A stretch of 64,000 bases of DNA from NCBI RefSeq assembly GCF_010500925.1, contig NZ_QVMG01000008.1, positions 62,001-126,000 on the forward strand. The letters run 5' to 3'. The notes below the pieces were generated by a model. That model was not told where the DNA came from. It saw only the letters and a list, made by a program, of their open reading frames with translations, and made no database searches. The position numbers were made by a program, and so were the translations under genes. Position 1 is the first letter of the stretch; the number at the start of each line of letters is the position of its first letter. The stretch is from Parabacteroides sp. 52. GTDB taxonomy: Bacteria; Bacteroidota; Bacteroidia; Bacteroidales; Tannerellaceae. Shown one piece after another: positions 41,975 through 50,658 of this stretch.

Positions 41975-42973
41975 ATGGAAATCTATCAAGCGAATGAAAA
42001 CCGTTATACGGATAAAACATACCGCCGATGTGGAAGAAGTGGTGTCTTATTGCCCTCTCTTTCCTTGGGGTTATGGCATAATTTCGGTAGTGTGGATGTA
42101 TTTGAACACTTTATCAAGATCGCTTATGCTGCTTTTGATAACGGGGTAACCCATTTTGATTTGGCAAACAACTATGGGCCTGTTTATGGTTCGGCTGAGG
42201 AAAACTTCGGGCGTATACTCCGAAAAGGGCTTGGTCGATACCGGGATGAATTATTTATCTCCACGAAGGCCGGATATGATATGTGGCCGGGACCCTATGG
42301 CAATTGGGGAAGCCGTAAATACTTAATGGCCAGTTTAGACCAGAGCCTGAAGCGTATGGGCTTGGATTATGTGGATATCTTTTATTCGCATCGTCCGGAT
42401 CCGGAGACCCCTATAGAAGAGACAATGAGAGCCTTGGCCGATATGGTGCGACAGGGAAAAGCTTTGTATGTCGGCATATCCAATTACAATGCCCGGCAGA
42501 CCCGCGAGGCATTGGCTCTCTTGAAGGAAGAGCGGGTTCCTTGTTTATTGCATCAGGCGCGCTATTCGATGTTTGACCGGTGGACCGAACCGGAATTGCT
42601 TCCCCTCCTGGCAGAAGAAGGAGTCGGCTTGGTTGCATTTTCTCCTTTGGCACAAGGGCTGTTGACGGATAAATACCTACATGGTATTCCGGTAGATTCA
42701 AGGGCTGCCAAGTCAACCGGACATTTGCAACGTTCCCAGGTAAGCCCGGAAGTTATAGAGAAAGTAAAGCAGTTGCATGTCCTTGCCCAGCAACGGGGGC
42801 AGACCTTAGCCGAGATGGCCTTGGCTTGGTTGTTAAAGGATGAGCGGGTGACAAGCCTGATTATCGGTGTCCGTTCGGTAGAGCAATTGATGGATAACCT
42901 GCATGCCTTGCATAATCTCTCTTTTACATCCGAGGAATTACAATCGATAGAAACCATACTCTCTACCCCTTGA
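41975..42973 (+). CDS. Aldo/keto reductase (YghZ-like)
   Basis: NADPH-dependent TIM-barrel reductase of 332 residues. Catalytic residues are visible: Asp/Tyr in HFDLANNYGPVYGSAEENFG, Lys in FISTKAGYDMW and His in FYSHRPDPETP. The GPYGNWGSRKYLMASLDQSL block is typical of the YghZ subgroup, which reduces L-glyceraldehyde 3-phosphate and methylglyoxal. A detoxifying role is likely. It is separated from the next gene by a one-armed AATTTTCA repeat array. Confidence 0.9.
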   Translation: MEIYQANENRYTDKTYRRCGRSGVLLPSLSLGLWHNFGSVDVFEHFIKIAYAAFDNGVTHFDLANNYGPVYGSAEENFGRILRKGLGRYRDELFISTKAGYDMWPGPYGNWGSRKYLMASLDQSLKRMGLDYVDIFYSHRPDPETPIEETMRALADMVRQGKALYVGISNYNARQTREALALLKEERVPCLLHQARYSMFDRWTEPELLPLLAEEGVGLVAFSPLAQGLLTDKYLHGIPVDSRAAKSTGHLQRSQVSPEVIEKVKQLHVLAQQRGQTLAEMALAWLLKDERVTSLIIGVRSVEQLMDNLHALHNLSFTSEELQSIETILSTP

Positions 42974-42989
42974 TTCTTTTTTACACTTT

Positions 42990-43025
42990 TAATTTTCAAT
43001 TTTCAACTTTCAATTTTCAATTTTA
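42990..43025. repeat. Single-arm TTTTCAATTTTCAA repeats
   Basis: About four units of TTTTCAA/ACTTTCAA type fill the gap between the reductase and nuclease genes. No facing arm is seen. Confidence 0.5.
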
Positions 43026-43033
43026 AAAACTCT

Positions 43034-45964
43034 ATGTCCCCCTTTTTATCCCAAATAGCCTCTCTCTTTTATAAAGAATACGGTCCGGATATCAGTCGAC
43101 TGGCCTTTGTCTTCCCCAACCAGCGGGCAGGGCTTTTCTTCAAAAAATATTTGTCCGAGTTGACGGATACTCCCGTCTTTTCGCCTACGATCTTAACGAT
43201 CAAGGATCTTTTTCTGCAATTGAGTGGCAAACAAACGGCCGACCGCATCCATATGCTTTTTTCATTATATACATTATATATTGAAATAAGTGGGTCGACG
43301 GAGACCTTTGATGAGTTTTTGTATTGGGGGGAGATGTTGTTGAATGATTTTGATGATATCGATAAATACAAGGTGGATGCGAAGATGCTTTTCACCAATG
43401 TGACTGATCTGCGGCAGATAGAAACCGATTTTAGTTTCTTGAATCCCAAACAGATCGCAGCGATACGTTCTTTCTGGTCTTCTTTTTATCCCAAAGGAGA
43501 TGCCACAAACCAACGGGAGTTTTTAGCTGTCTGGCAGATCTTGTATACCTTGTATGAAGCCCTGCGCAATCGGTTGGCTGCCGAAGGAGTGGGTTATGAA
43601 GGCATGATCTTCCGGGAAGTCGTAGAGAAGGGAGAGGTCGAAAAATGCAAAGAATTGGGTTATGAGCAAGTCGTTTTTGTAGGCTTGAATGCTTTATCCG
43701 TTGTCGAAGAATCGTTGTTGGAGCAATTGAAACAACTAGGTATTGCGGACTTCTATTGGGATTATGCCTCGGAGAAAGTAACGGATCCGGAGAACAGAGC
43801 CTCTTTTTTTGTGGACCGCAACCGGATGTTATTCCCTTCCCAGCGTTTCTTGCCTGTGGAGGAAAAGAAACAGGCTGTTATTGAAACAATCGGTATACCA
43901 TCGGGTATCGGACAAGCGAAACAAGTGTATTCTTTGTTGCAGGAGATATGTCAGGAGGGGGGCATGAGTGAAACAGAGGCTTTGCGAACAGCCATTATAC
44001 TTCCGGACGAACATCTTCTGATACCGACCCTGAATTCTATCCCGGAGGAGATACGGTATATAAATGTGACGATGGGTTATCCGTTGTCTGCTACTCCCGT
44101 GGCTTCCCTGGTAGATTCTCTCCTTTGCCTGCAGAAGAATATACGGTATGTGGAAGGCCAGGCAGCCTTTTATTTCAGGGATGTTCTTCCTGTTCTCAAT
44201 CACCGGTATATCTCTTCCACCTGCCCGGAAGTAATCCCTTCGTTGGTGAAAGAGATTGTTCAGAACAACAGAATCTATATAGGTTATGAGACATTGAACA
44301 GAACGCCTTTCTTGGCTTTGCTTTTCACTCCTGTTGCCGGGGCAGAAGATTTATCCGATTACCTTATCCGTTTATTGGAAGAGATAAACAAACAGATGAA
44401 CCGGGCAGAGGAATCAACCCTTATCCCTCCTGCCGCGCCTGTCATGCAGGAGGTGGAAGAAGAGATACCCCTGCCGGAGGAAAAATACTTAACAGCCCAT
44501 ACACAATTGGATAGCGAGTTCTTGTTTCATTACTTCACGACGGTAAACCGCTTGAAAGAGGTGATGAAAGAGGCCGGGGTAGAGATGCAAACGGATACGT
44601 ATGCCCGGTTGTTGAAACGGGCGGTAGAAACAATAAATATACCTTTCCAGGGAGAGCCTTTGGCCGGACTTCAGATAATGGGAGTCTTGGAAACCCGTGC
44701 GTTGGATTTCGACCGGTTGATTATTCTTTCCATGAATGAAGGGATTTTCCCGAAACGGGCGGCTGCCAATTCTTTTATCCCTTATAATTTGCGGCGGGGA
44801 TTCGGCTTGCCTACCTATGAACATCAGGATAGTGTCTGGGCTTATCATTTTTACCGCTTGATCCACCGGGCAACGAAGGTCAGTTTGCTTTACGATACGC
44901 GCACCAATGGTTTACAGTCGGGGGAGGTGAGCCGTTTTGTGCATCAATTGCATTATCATTATGAAATGCCGATCCGCAACAAGCTGGTGGTCTACAATGT
45001 GTCTTCTTCCCAAACACCCGTTCTGGAGGTAAAGAAAACAGAGCCGGTGATGAAGCTCTTGGAGGAATATCGAAAGGGAGGGCCACGGGCTATTTCGGCA
45101 AGTGCTATCAATACGTACCTGGATTGTCCCTTGAAATTTTATTTTTCTGTCGTCGAGAATGTACGGGAAGAAGAGGAGGTGACCGAGGCGATAGAAAGCA
45201 GTATGTTCGGGAGTATTTTACACGCTACATTGGAGACTCTATACGAGCCGTTGTGTGGAAGAATGATAAGTGCCGACATCCTGAAACGCATACGAAAAGA
45301 TAAAAAAGAAATAACCGAGGTCATCACAAAAGCCTTTGCGACGGAATTCTTTAAAACAGAAAATGTACGTCCTTTGACGGGACAGAATTACCTGATAGGG
45401 GAGATGATCCGTAAGTATGTCGAAAAGGTATTGGAGTGGGACGGCAAGCTGACCCCTTTCCAATACATACAGTCGGAGAAACGGATGAATGATCTTTTTG
45501 AGCTCACCGACGGCCGGGAAATACAATTGAAAGGATACATCGACCGTATCGATGAGGTAGGGGATGTGATTCGTATTATCGACTATAAGAGTGGAAGCGG
45601 ACTCTCTGTCTTTCATTCCATCGAAAGTCTTTTTGATAAAGAAGAAAAAGACCGGCCTAAAGCGGTCATGCAGGTCTTTATGTATGCCTGGATGTATAAC
45701 CGGTTGTCGGGGAATACGCGGAAAATATACCCTGGTATTTATTATATGCGCACCTTATTTTCTGCGGCTTTTGATGCAGGTGTCTGGCAACGGGTAGAGA
45801 AACAAAAACAGCTTGTAGAAGATTTCAGGGAATATGCAGAAAGCTTTGAGGAGGGGATGAGAATTTGTCTGGATGAGATCTTCGATAGAGAAAAGGCATT
45901 TGTCCAGACACCGACAGGAAAGGCCTGTGTGTATTGTCAGTTTAAATCAATCTGTGGGAAGTAG
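43034..45964 (+). CDS. AddB-like PD-(D/E)XK nuclease family protein
   Basis: Protein of 976 residues resembling the AddB subunit of the AddAB helicase-nuclease that processes double-strand breaks. The N terminus (FVFPNQRAGLFFKKYLSEL) matches a degenerate helicase-like fold. The C terminus has a nuclease core (GYIDRIDEVGDVIRIIDYKS; KAVMQVFMYAW) and four cysteines (C698, C965, C968, C974) in the arrangement of the AddB iron-sulfur staple. No AddA/UvrD-type helicase gene is adjacent, although the two usually lie side by side. The last codon is 6 nt from the end of a converging gene. Confidence 0.87.
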   Translation: MSPFLSQIASLFYKEYGPDISRLAFVFPNQRAGLFFKKYLSELTDTPVFSPTILTIKDLFLQLSGKQTADRIHMLFSLYTLYIEISGSTETFDEFLYWGEMLLNDFDDIDKYKVDAKMLFTNVTDLRQIETDFSFLNPKQIAAIRSFWSSFYPKGDATNQREFLAVWQILYTLYEALRNRLAAEGVGYEGMIFREVVEKGEVEKCKELGYEQVVFVGLNALSVVEESLLEQLKQLGIADFYWDYASEKVTDPENRASFFVDRNRMLFPSQRFLPVEEKKQAVIETIGIPSGIGQAKQVYSLLQEICQEGGMSETEALRTAIILPDEHLLIPTLNSIPEEIRYINVTMGYPLSATPVASLVDSLLCLQKNIRYVEGQAAFYFRDVLPVLNHRYISSTCPEVIPSLVKEIVQNNRIYIGYETLNRTPFLALLFTPVAGAEDLSDYLIRLLEEINKQMNRAEESTLIPPAAPVMQEVEEEIPLPEEKYLTAHTQLDSEFLFHYFTTVNRLKEVMKEAGVEMQTDTYARLLKRAVETINIPFQGEPLAGLQIMGVLETRALDFDRLIILSMNEGIFPKRAAANSFIPYNLRRGFGLPTYEHQDSVWAYHFYRLIHRATKVSLLYDTRTNGLQSGEVSRFVHQLHYHYEMPIRNKLVVYNVSSSQTPVLEVKKTEPVMKLLEEYRKGGPRAISASAINTYLDCPLKFYFSVVENVREEEEVTEAIESSMFGSILHATLETLYEPLCGRMISADILKRIRKDKKEITEVITKAFATEFFKTENVRPLTGQNYLIGEMIRKYVEKVLEWDGKLTPFQYIQSEKRMNDLFELTDGREIQLKGYIDRIDEVGDVIRIIDYKSGSGLSVFHSIESLFDKEEKDRPKAVMQVFMYAWMYNRLSGNTRKIYPGIYYMRTLFSAAFDAGVWQRVEKQKQLVEDFREYAESFEEGMRICLDEIFDREKAFVQTPTGKACVYCQFKSICGK

Positions 45965-45970
45965 TTTTTG

Positions 45971-46708
45971 TCAGAAGACCAAACCCAAAGAGAAACTCAT
46001 CACATTGGTGCGTTTATCTATTTTTATGTTGTTGCTGATGGCCGGGATGGCCGGGGTCTTGCTCTTGAAATCGGTTTCGACCTGATTGAGGCCGAATTCA
46101 TATTTGAAATCAAAAAAAAGTTGCCTGATCTGTACGCTGATACCGGTGGAAATGCCTAGTCCCCACGGTGTGTTGTCGCTTAGGTATTCGTAGTTGGTAG
46201 GGGTAGATAAAAAGGTATAAGACTCCTTATAATTGTATTTGAAATTGGGACCGGCCATAAAGGTCAGACCGTAAGGGCCACTTCTGACAATGTGGTATCC
46301 GACAAATATAGGCACTTGTAAGGAGCTGTTTTGCAGGGCAATCTGAGTTGTCGGTGCTTCTCCTTTCCCGTTTGAGAGTGTTTCGGGGAGTTCGTTTAAA
46401 GGAGTGTTGAAATGAATTTCACTTTCAGAGAGATGCCAGAATATATTCGGTTGAAGAAAGAAACGATCCATGTTTATCCGGCAAAAGAAAGAGGCGAAAT
46501 GCCCTACTTTGTATTTTATATGGATATTCTCCACTTCTACATCATCTACAGAGAGGGAGTTAATGACAGGAAAAGTAGCATTGAAACCAATGGTTGCCCC
46601 CATATTAAAGACTTTGCCCTCTCTTTCTCTGGCGGAATGAACGTGTTGTGCTTTCAACGGTAGAGAAAGAAGGGTACATGCCATAAACAGGTAAATGCCT
46701 TTTGCCAT
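45971..46708 (-). CDS. Outer-membrane beta-barrel protein (PorT-like)
   Basis: The 245-residue product has a signal peptide (MAKGIYLFMACTLLSLPLKA), alternating hydrophobic strands, Gly/aromatic pairs (GPYGLTFMAGPNFKYNY) and a C-terminal Phe (MSFSLGLVF), all features of an 8-stranded outer-membrane barrel. It resembles the PorT/outer membrane beta-barrel family of Bacteroidota. It is the last gene of the pyrB-pyrI-flavin reductase operon, 1 nt after the reductase. The link between a barrel and pyrimidine synthesis is not obvious and may only be shared transcription. Confidence 0.82.
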   Translation of the reverse strand: MAKGIYLFMACTLLSLPLKAQHVHSAREREGKVFNMGATIGFNATFPVINSLSVDDVEVENIHIKYKVGHFASFFCRINMDRFFLQPNIFWHLSESEIHFNTPLNELPETLSNGKGEAPTTQIALQNSSLQVPIFVGYHIVRSGPYGLTFMAGPNFKYNYKESYTFLSTPTNYEYLSDNTPWGLGISTGISVQIRQLFFDFKYEFGLNQVETDFKSKTPAIPAISNNIKIDKRTNVMSFSLGLVF

Positions 46709-46709
46709 C

Positions 46710-47276
46710 TTACTTTTTCTTTTGAACAGACCAGCCGAATTTGCCCACGAAAGGCCCTAACTCATAATACTTGCCATGGGCATACGCTAACAAACCGGTT
46801 TGCTCCATGTTGAATGCACCGGTTTGCGGATCCATATAGGCATCGTCGGCCCGTATGTTGACCACATCCGCAATAAACATATCATGGCTGCCTAATGCCA
46901 TCACTTCTTTCACCCGGCATTCGATGCATAAAGGAGATTCTTCGATAGTCGGGACATTCACGATGGAGGCTTTGCCCGGGGTCAGTTTCAGTTCCTCAAA
47001 TTTATGATGATCTTTCCCGGAATTAACTCCGGCCCAATCTGTGGGATAGGCCAGATCCTTGGTGGTTAGGTTGATCACAAACTCCATATCCCGCTTAATA
47101 ATATCATACGAATGACGCTCCTTGCGAACAGAGATATAACACATAGGAGGATTGGTGCAGATCGTACCTACCCAGGCTACTGTGATTATGTTGTAATCTG
47201 CCGGCGTACTGCCACAGCTAACCATGACAGCGGGTAGGGGATAGATGAGTGTACCTGGTTTCCAGTCAACTTTCAT
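46710..47276 (-). CDS. Flavin reductase family protein (FMN-binding)
   Basis: The 188-residue product has the split-barrel FMN-binding fold of the flavin reductase/DIM6 family. Typical stretches are the start (KPGTLIYPLPAVMVSCGSTP), the FMN-binding loop (ICTNPPMCYISVRKERHSYD) and EFVINLTTKDLAYPTDWAGV. It may reduce FMN or serve as a small flavoprotein electron carrier in the anaerobe. Spacing is 15 nt from pyrI and 1 nt to the barrel gene. Confidence 0.9.
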   Translation of the reverse strand: MKVDWKPGTLIYPLPAVMVSCGSTPADYNIITVAWVGTICTNPPMCYISVRKERHSYDIIKRDMEFVINLTTKDLAYPTDWAGVNSGKDHHKFEELKLTPGKASIVNVPTIEESPLCIECRVKEVMALGSHDMFIADVVNIRADDAYMDPQTGAFNMEQTGLLAYAHGKYYELGPFVGKFGWSVQKKK

Positions 47277-47291
47277 TTTCGATGCATATAT

Positions 47292-47756
47292 TTATTTGAT
47301 GACGATATCTTCTTTGTTTATTTTCCGTTCGCAATAACGACAACGGATATTGCCGGTTTCTTTGTCTATCACATCGAAGCGGGTAGGCATAGGCTCGTTA
47401 TTGGTGATGCATTTGGGATTATTACATTTGACCACACCCACCAATTCGTCTGGCAGGGTGACGGTTTTCTTTTCAACCACTTCATAGTCGCGGATAATAT
47501 TCAGTATTACTTTGGGAGCGATCAGGGCTATGCGGTTGATCTCATCTTCTTCGAAAAACTTATCGGCTATTTTGATAACTCCTTTACAGCTCATTTTGCT
47601 GCTATGGAAATTGTTACCGATAGTGATCGTATTGTTCATTTTCTCCAGACCAAGCAGGGAGGCTACTTTAAAGAGTTGGCTGGGAGGGATATGGTCGATG
47701 GCTGTGCCATTTTCTAATGCTGCAACTTGTAATTCTCTTTTCTTTTCGGGTGACAT
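47292..47756 (-). CDS. pyrI: Aspartate carbamoyltransferase regulatory subunit
   Basis: Regulatory chain that binds CTP/ATP and assembles with PyrB into the allosteric enzyme. The 154-residue product has the nucleotide-binding N-terminal domain ([20 protein letters not shown]) and a zinc domain with four cysteines: C111 and C116, then C139 and C142. All ligands are present. It lies 11 nt after pyrB. Confidence 0.97.
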   Translation of the reverse strand: MSPEKKRELQVAALENGTAIDHIPPSQLFKVASLLGLEKMNNTITIGNNFHSSKMSCKGVIKIADKFFEEDEINRIALIAPKVILNIIRDYEVVEKKTVTLPDELVGVVKCNNPKCITNNEPMPTRFDVIDKETGNIRCRYCERKINKEDIVIK

Positions 47757-47767
47757 GGTGTTTGTTT

Positions 47768-48682
47768 TTAGTTGTCAATGCCTAATACTTCACAAATAAT
47801 AGCTTCGCGGGTAAACAGACCGTTGCGGGCTTGTTGGATATAATATGCTTTCGGATTATCGTCCACATCGTAAGCAATTTCATTTACCCGGGGTAATGGA
47901 TGGAGGATTCTCAGGTTATCGCGGCTGTTTTCCAGCATCTCGTTACGCAGTATATATACGTTCTTCACGCGTTCGTATTCTTCCATATCGGTGAAGCGTT
48001 CCCGTTGTACACGGGTCATGTAAAGAATATCTGTTTGATTGATAATCTCTTCGGTGAAATCCGTATGTTCATAATAGGGGATACCCCGTTTGTCGCAAAA
48101 GTGTTTTTGTTCATCCGGCATACGAAGCTCATCGGGGGCAATGAAGTGAAAGGTCGGATTGAAATGCGACATACCGACAATGAGGGAGTGAACGGTGCGT
48201 CCGTATTTCAAATCTCCCACCATGGTAATGGTCAGGTTGTCCAATTTGCCTTGTGTTTTTTGGATAGAGTATAAATCCAAAAGGGTTTGGGAAGGGTGTT
48301 GATTGGCACCGTCTCCGGCATTAACAATGGGCACATCGGTTATTTCAGAAGCATATCGTGCGGCCCCCTCCAAATGATGTCTCATAATGATAATGTCGGC
48401 ATAGTTGCTGACCATCAGGATGGTGTCTTTCAGTGTTTCCCCTTTGGATGAACTACTGGTTGAGGCATCCGAAAAGCCAACGACTTTACCTCCCAGGCGA
48501 TTGATAGCAGTCTCAAAGCTGAGTCGTGTGCGGGTAGATGGTTCAAAAAATAAAGTGGCAGCGATTTTACCCTCCAATACTTTCCGGTTTGGATTTTCTT
48601 CAAAACTTTGGGCATTTGTCAGGATACGAAGAATGTCCTCTTTGGAACATTGGTCGATGGAAACTAAACTTTTACTTTTCAT
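47768..48682 (-). CDS. pyrB: Aspartate carbamoyltransferase catalytic subunit
   Basis: Condenses carbamoyl phosphate with aspartate, the committed step of pyrimidine synthesis. The 304-residue product shows the carbamoyl-phosphate motif STRTR (residues 49-53, in [15 protein letters not shown]), the [20 protein letters not shown] block and the aspartate-domain loop [13 protein letters not shown]. It is full length and the first gene of a four-gene operon with a near promoter. With PyrI it should be feedback-inhibited by CTP. Confidence 0.98.
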   Translation of the reverse strand: MKSKSLVSIDQCSKEDILRILTNAQSFEENPNRKVLEGKIAATLFFEPSTRTRLSFETAINRLGGKVVGFSDASTSSSSKGETLKDTILMVSNYADIIIMRHHLEGAARYASEITDVPIVNAGDGANQHPSQTLLDLYSIQKTQGKLDNLTITMVGDLKYGRTVHSLIVGMSHFNPTFHFIAPDELRMPDEQKHFCDKRGIPYYEHTDFTEEIINQTDILYMTRVQRERFTDMEEYERVKNVYILRNEMLENSRDNLRILHPLPRVNEIAYDVDDNPKAYYIQQARNGLFTREAIICEVLGIDN

Positions 48683-48707
48683 AGATTGATATATTCGTCA
48701 TTCCATG

Positions 48708-48715
48708 CAAAAGTA
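48708..48715 (-). promoter_or_regulatory. -7 box of the pyrB operon
   Basis: TACTTTTG on the minus strand, 26 nt before the pyrB ATG. The leader is short, so no attenuator is likely. Confidence 0.55.
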
Positions 48716-48832
48716 TAAAAAAATAAGGCTGTCTGCTAAAACACCTATTGTAAAATATTTTTTTGTATGTACCGATAAACGAACATTCTGGTTTGAATCC
48801 TTGTTATTATAAAAAGTGAGAGAGGTTTGAAG

Positions 48833-48846
48833 GTCGCTATAGCGAC
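48833..48846. promoter_or_regulatory. Perfect palindrome upstream of the kinase genes
   Basis: GTCGCTATAGCGAC, a perfect 14-bp palindrome, ~70 nt before the ATG of the first kinase. It may be an operator or a small hairpin in the leader. Confidence 0.4.
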
Positions 48847-48915
48847 ATATGTAACGGTATATCAGCGATTGTGGATTCAGAATCCTCTAAAATTAAGTAC
48901 ATAGACAAATATAGA

Positions 48916-50658
48916 ATGTTGATGAACTATTTCATCTGCCATAAGAGCTTGTTATTAATGATTCTATCCTGTGACAATGTCGCACTTACTCCCCTTTTGC
49001 AAATAAATGATCTTTGGACCCATCGTCTTCCTGTTGTTCCCTGTTTTATTGTTATCGGTTTGTTCGTCTTTCTTTTCAGTCTGATGATGATTCGCCTTTA
49101 TAGAAAAGAATCATATAATAAAGACATCGTGCAGAAGAAATTAGAGAAAGAACAGAAAGAACTGGATATTACGATAAATTCTTTAAAAGAAGGGGTCGTC
49201 TCGGTGGATGTAAAAGGAAATATTCTTTCTATAAACTCTGCCGCTATTTGCTTTTTACGCTTGGATAAGAAGAAGTCTTATATAGGTACTTCCATTTGGT
49301 CTTTGTTTGATATACAGGAAAAGGGAAATCCTTTTTATCTGAAAGAACAGATCCATGCGTTTTCTAATTCTTTGGGCAATCAGACATTGAGTGATACTGC
49401 CTATGTCATAACAAAAAACAAAAATACCTTTTCTGTTGCAGGTAGTATAAGCAGTCTATATTATAACGGACGTTCATACGGCTCGGTTATTACCTTTCAT
49501 GATACAACAGATGAGTTTACACAGAAAGAGTTCCTGGCTTTAAGTATGATTTCAGGAGATGTTTTTGCCTGGCACTACAACCCTGGTCAGAATGCGCTCT
49601 TTTTTGATCCTTCTTTTTTTGAAGCATTTCATATAGATGATGATGGTACGCACGCTATTAAAGGGGATCGCTTTTTGAATGCCATTCATCCGGATGATCT
49701 GGATGATTGGTTAAATATGACAAGGGATGTTTTTCATGGAAAGATAAAGAAAATAACCAAGCAGGTACGTATGATGTTATCCGGATCAGCCTATCAGTGG
49801 TGGGAATATCGTTTAGCGGTTTTACCCAAATCTCATAAAGGATCCAAGTATAAATTAATAGGAATATGTATGAGTATTGAGCAGTTCAAGAAAACGGAAG
49901 AAGAACTGATTCGTTTGCGTGACGAAGCGGAAAAGTCGGATCAGATGAAAGGTGTTTTCCTGGCCAATATGAGTCATGAGGTACGCACTCCATTGAATGC
50001 TATTGTCGGTTTTTCCAGTTTACTTATTGATAGCCAGGATTTGTCTTTGGATATTCAGGTTGAGTTTATGGATATTGTCAATGAGAATTGCCGTTTGTTA
50101 TTAAAACTGATCAATGAGATATTAGATATCTCTCGCATAGAAAGTGGTATAACCTTTACATATGAAGTGGTAAACCTGAACACCTTGATAGAAGAAATCA
50201 TTTTACAGGTAATGATCGAACAACAAATAGATAAGGTGGAGTTGGTATGTAAGTTACCAGACGAACCTCTATCTATCGTTACAGATCCTTTCCGTTTGAA
50301 ACAAGTATTGGGGAACTTAATAGATAATGCTCTTAAATTTACCCAAAAAGGAACAATCTGTATGGGGTATAGTTATAAAAAGACTGAAAAAGAAGTGGTA
50401 CTCTTTGTGGAAGATGATGGGATGGGTATTTCTGCCCAGGAATTACCTAAAATATTTGAACGTTTTTATAAATCGGATAATTTCACCCAGGGAGGCGGAC
50501 TGGGGCTTCCTATTGCAGAGGAAATAGTGAAACGTTTAAATGGCCGGATACACGTAGAATCAGAATTGGGCAAAGGAACCTGTTTCTTTGTTTATTTACC
50601 CTGGGATAAAGAAGAAGGATTGAAAATAAAAGAAGAAAGTGGTACAAATGAGACCTGA
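48916..50658 (+). CDS. PAS-domain sensor histidine kinase
   Basis: Membrane-bound kinase of 580 residues. Order of parts: short N terminus, one membrane helix (PCFIVIGLFVFLFSLMMIRL), coiled coil, two PAS-like domains (ITINSLKEGVVSVDVKGNIL; GDVFAWHYNPGQNALFFDPS), dimerisation domain with the phospho-His (FLANMSHEVRTPLNAIVGFS), and an ATPase domain with N (LGNLIDNALKF), G1 (VEDDGMGI) and G2 (GGGLGLPIAEEIV) boxes. The ATG at 48916 is preferred; a GTG 45 nt upstream is possible. It has no receiver domain. The end overlaps the next kinase gene by 11 nt. Confidence 0.9.
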   Translation: MLMNYFICHKSLLLMILSCDNVALTPLLQINDLWTHRLPVVPCFIVIGLFVFLFSLMMIRLYRKESYNKDIVQKKLEKEQKELDITINSLKEGVVSVDVKGNILSINSAAICFLRLDKKKSYIGTSIWSLFDIQEKGNPFYLKEQIHAFSNSLGNQTLSDTAYVITKNKNTFSVAGSISSLYYNGRSYGSVITFHDTTDEFTQKEFLALSMISGDVFAWHYNPGQNALFFDPSFFEAFHIDDDGTHAIKGDRFLNAIHPDDLDDWLNMTRDVFHGKIKKITKQVRMMLSGSAYQWWEYRLAVLPKSHKGSKYKLIGICMSIEQFKKTEEELIRLRDEAEKSDQMKGVFLANMSHEVRTPLNAIVGFSSLLIDSQDLSLDIQVEFMDIVNENCRLLLKLINEILDISRIESGITFTYEVVNLNTLIEEIILQVMIEQQIDKVELVCKLPDEPLSIVTDPFRLKQVLGNLIDNALKFTQKGTICMGYSYKKTEKEVVLFVEDDGMGISAQELPKIFERFYKSDNFTQGGGLGLPIAEEIVKRLNGRIHVESELGKGTCFFVYLPWDKEEGLKIKEESGTNET

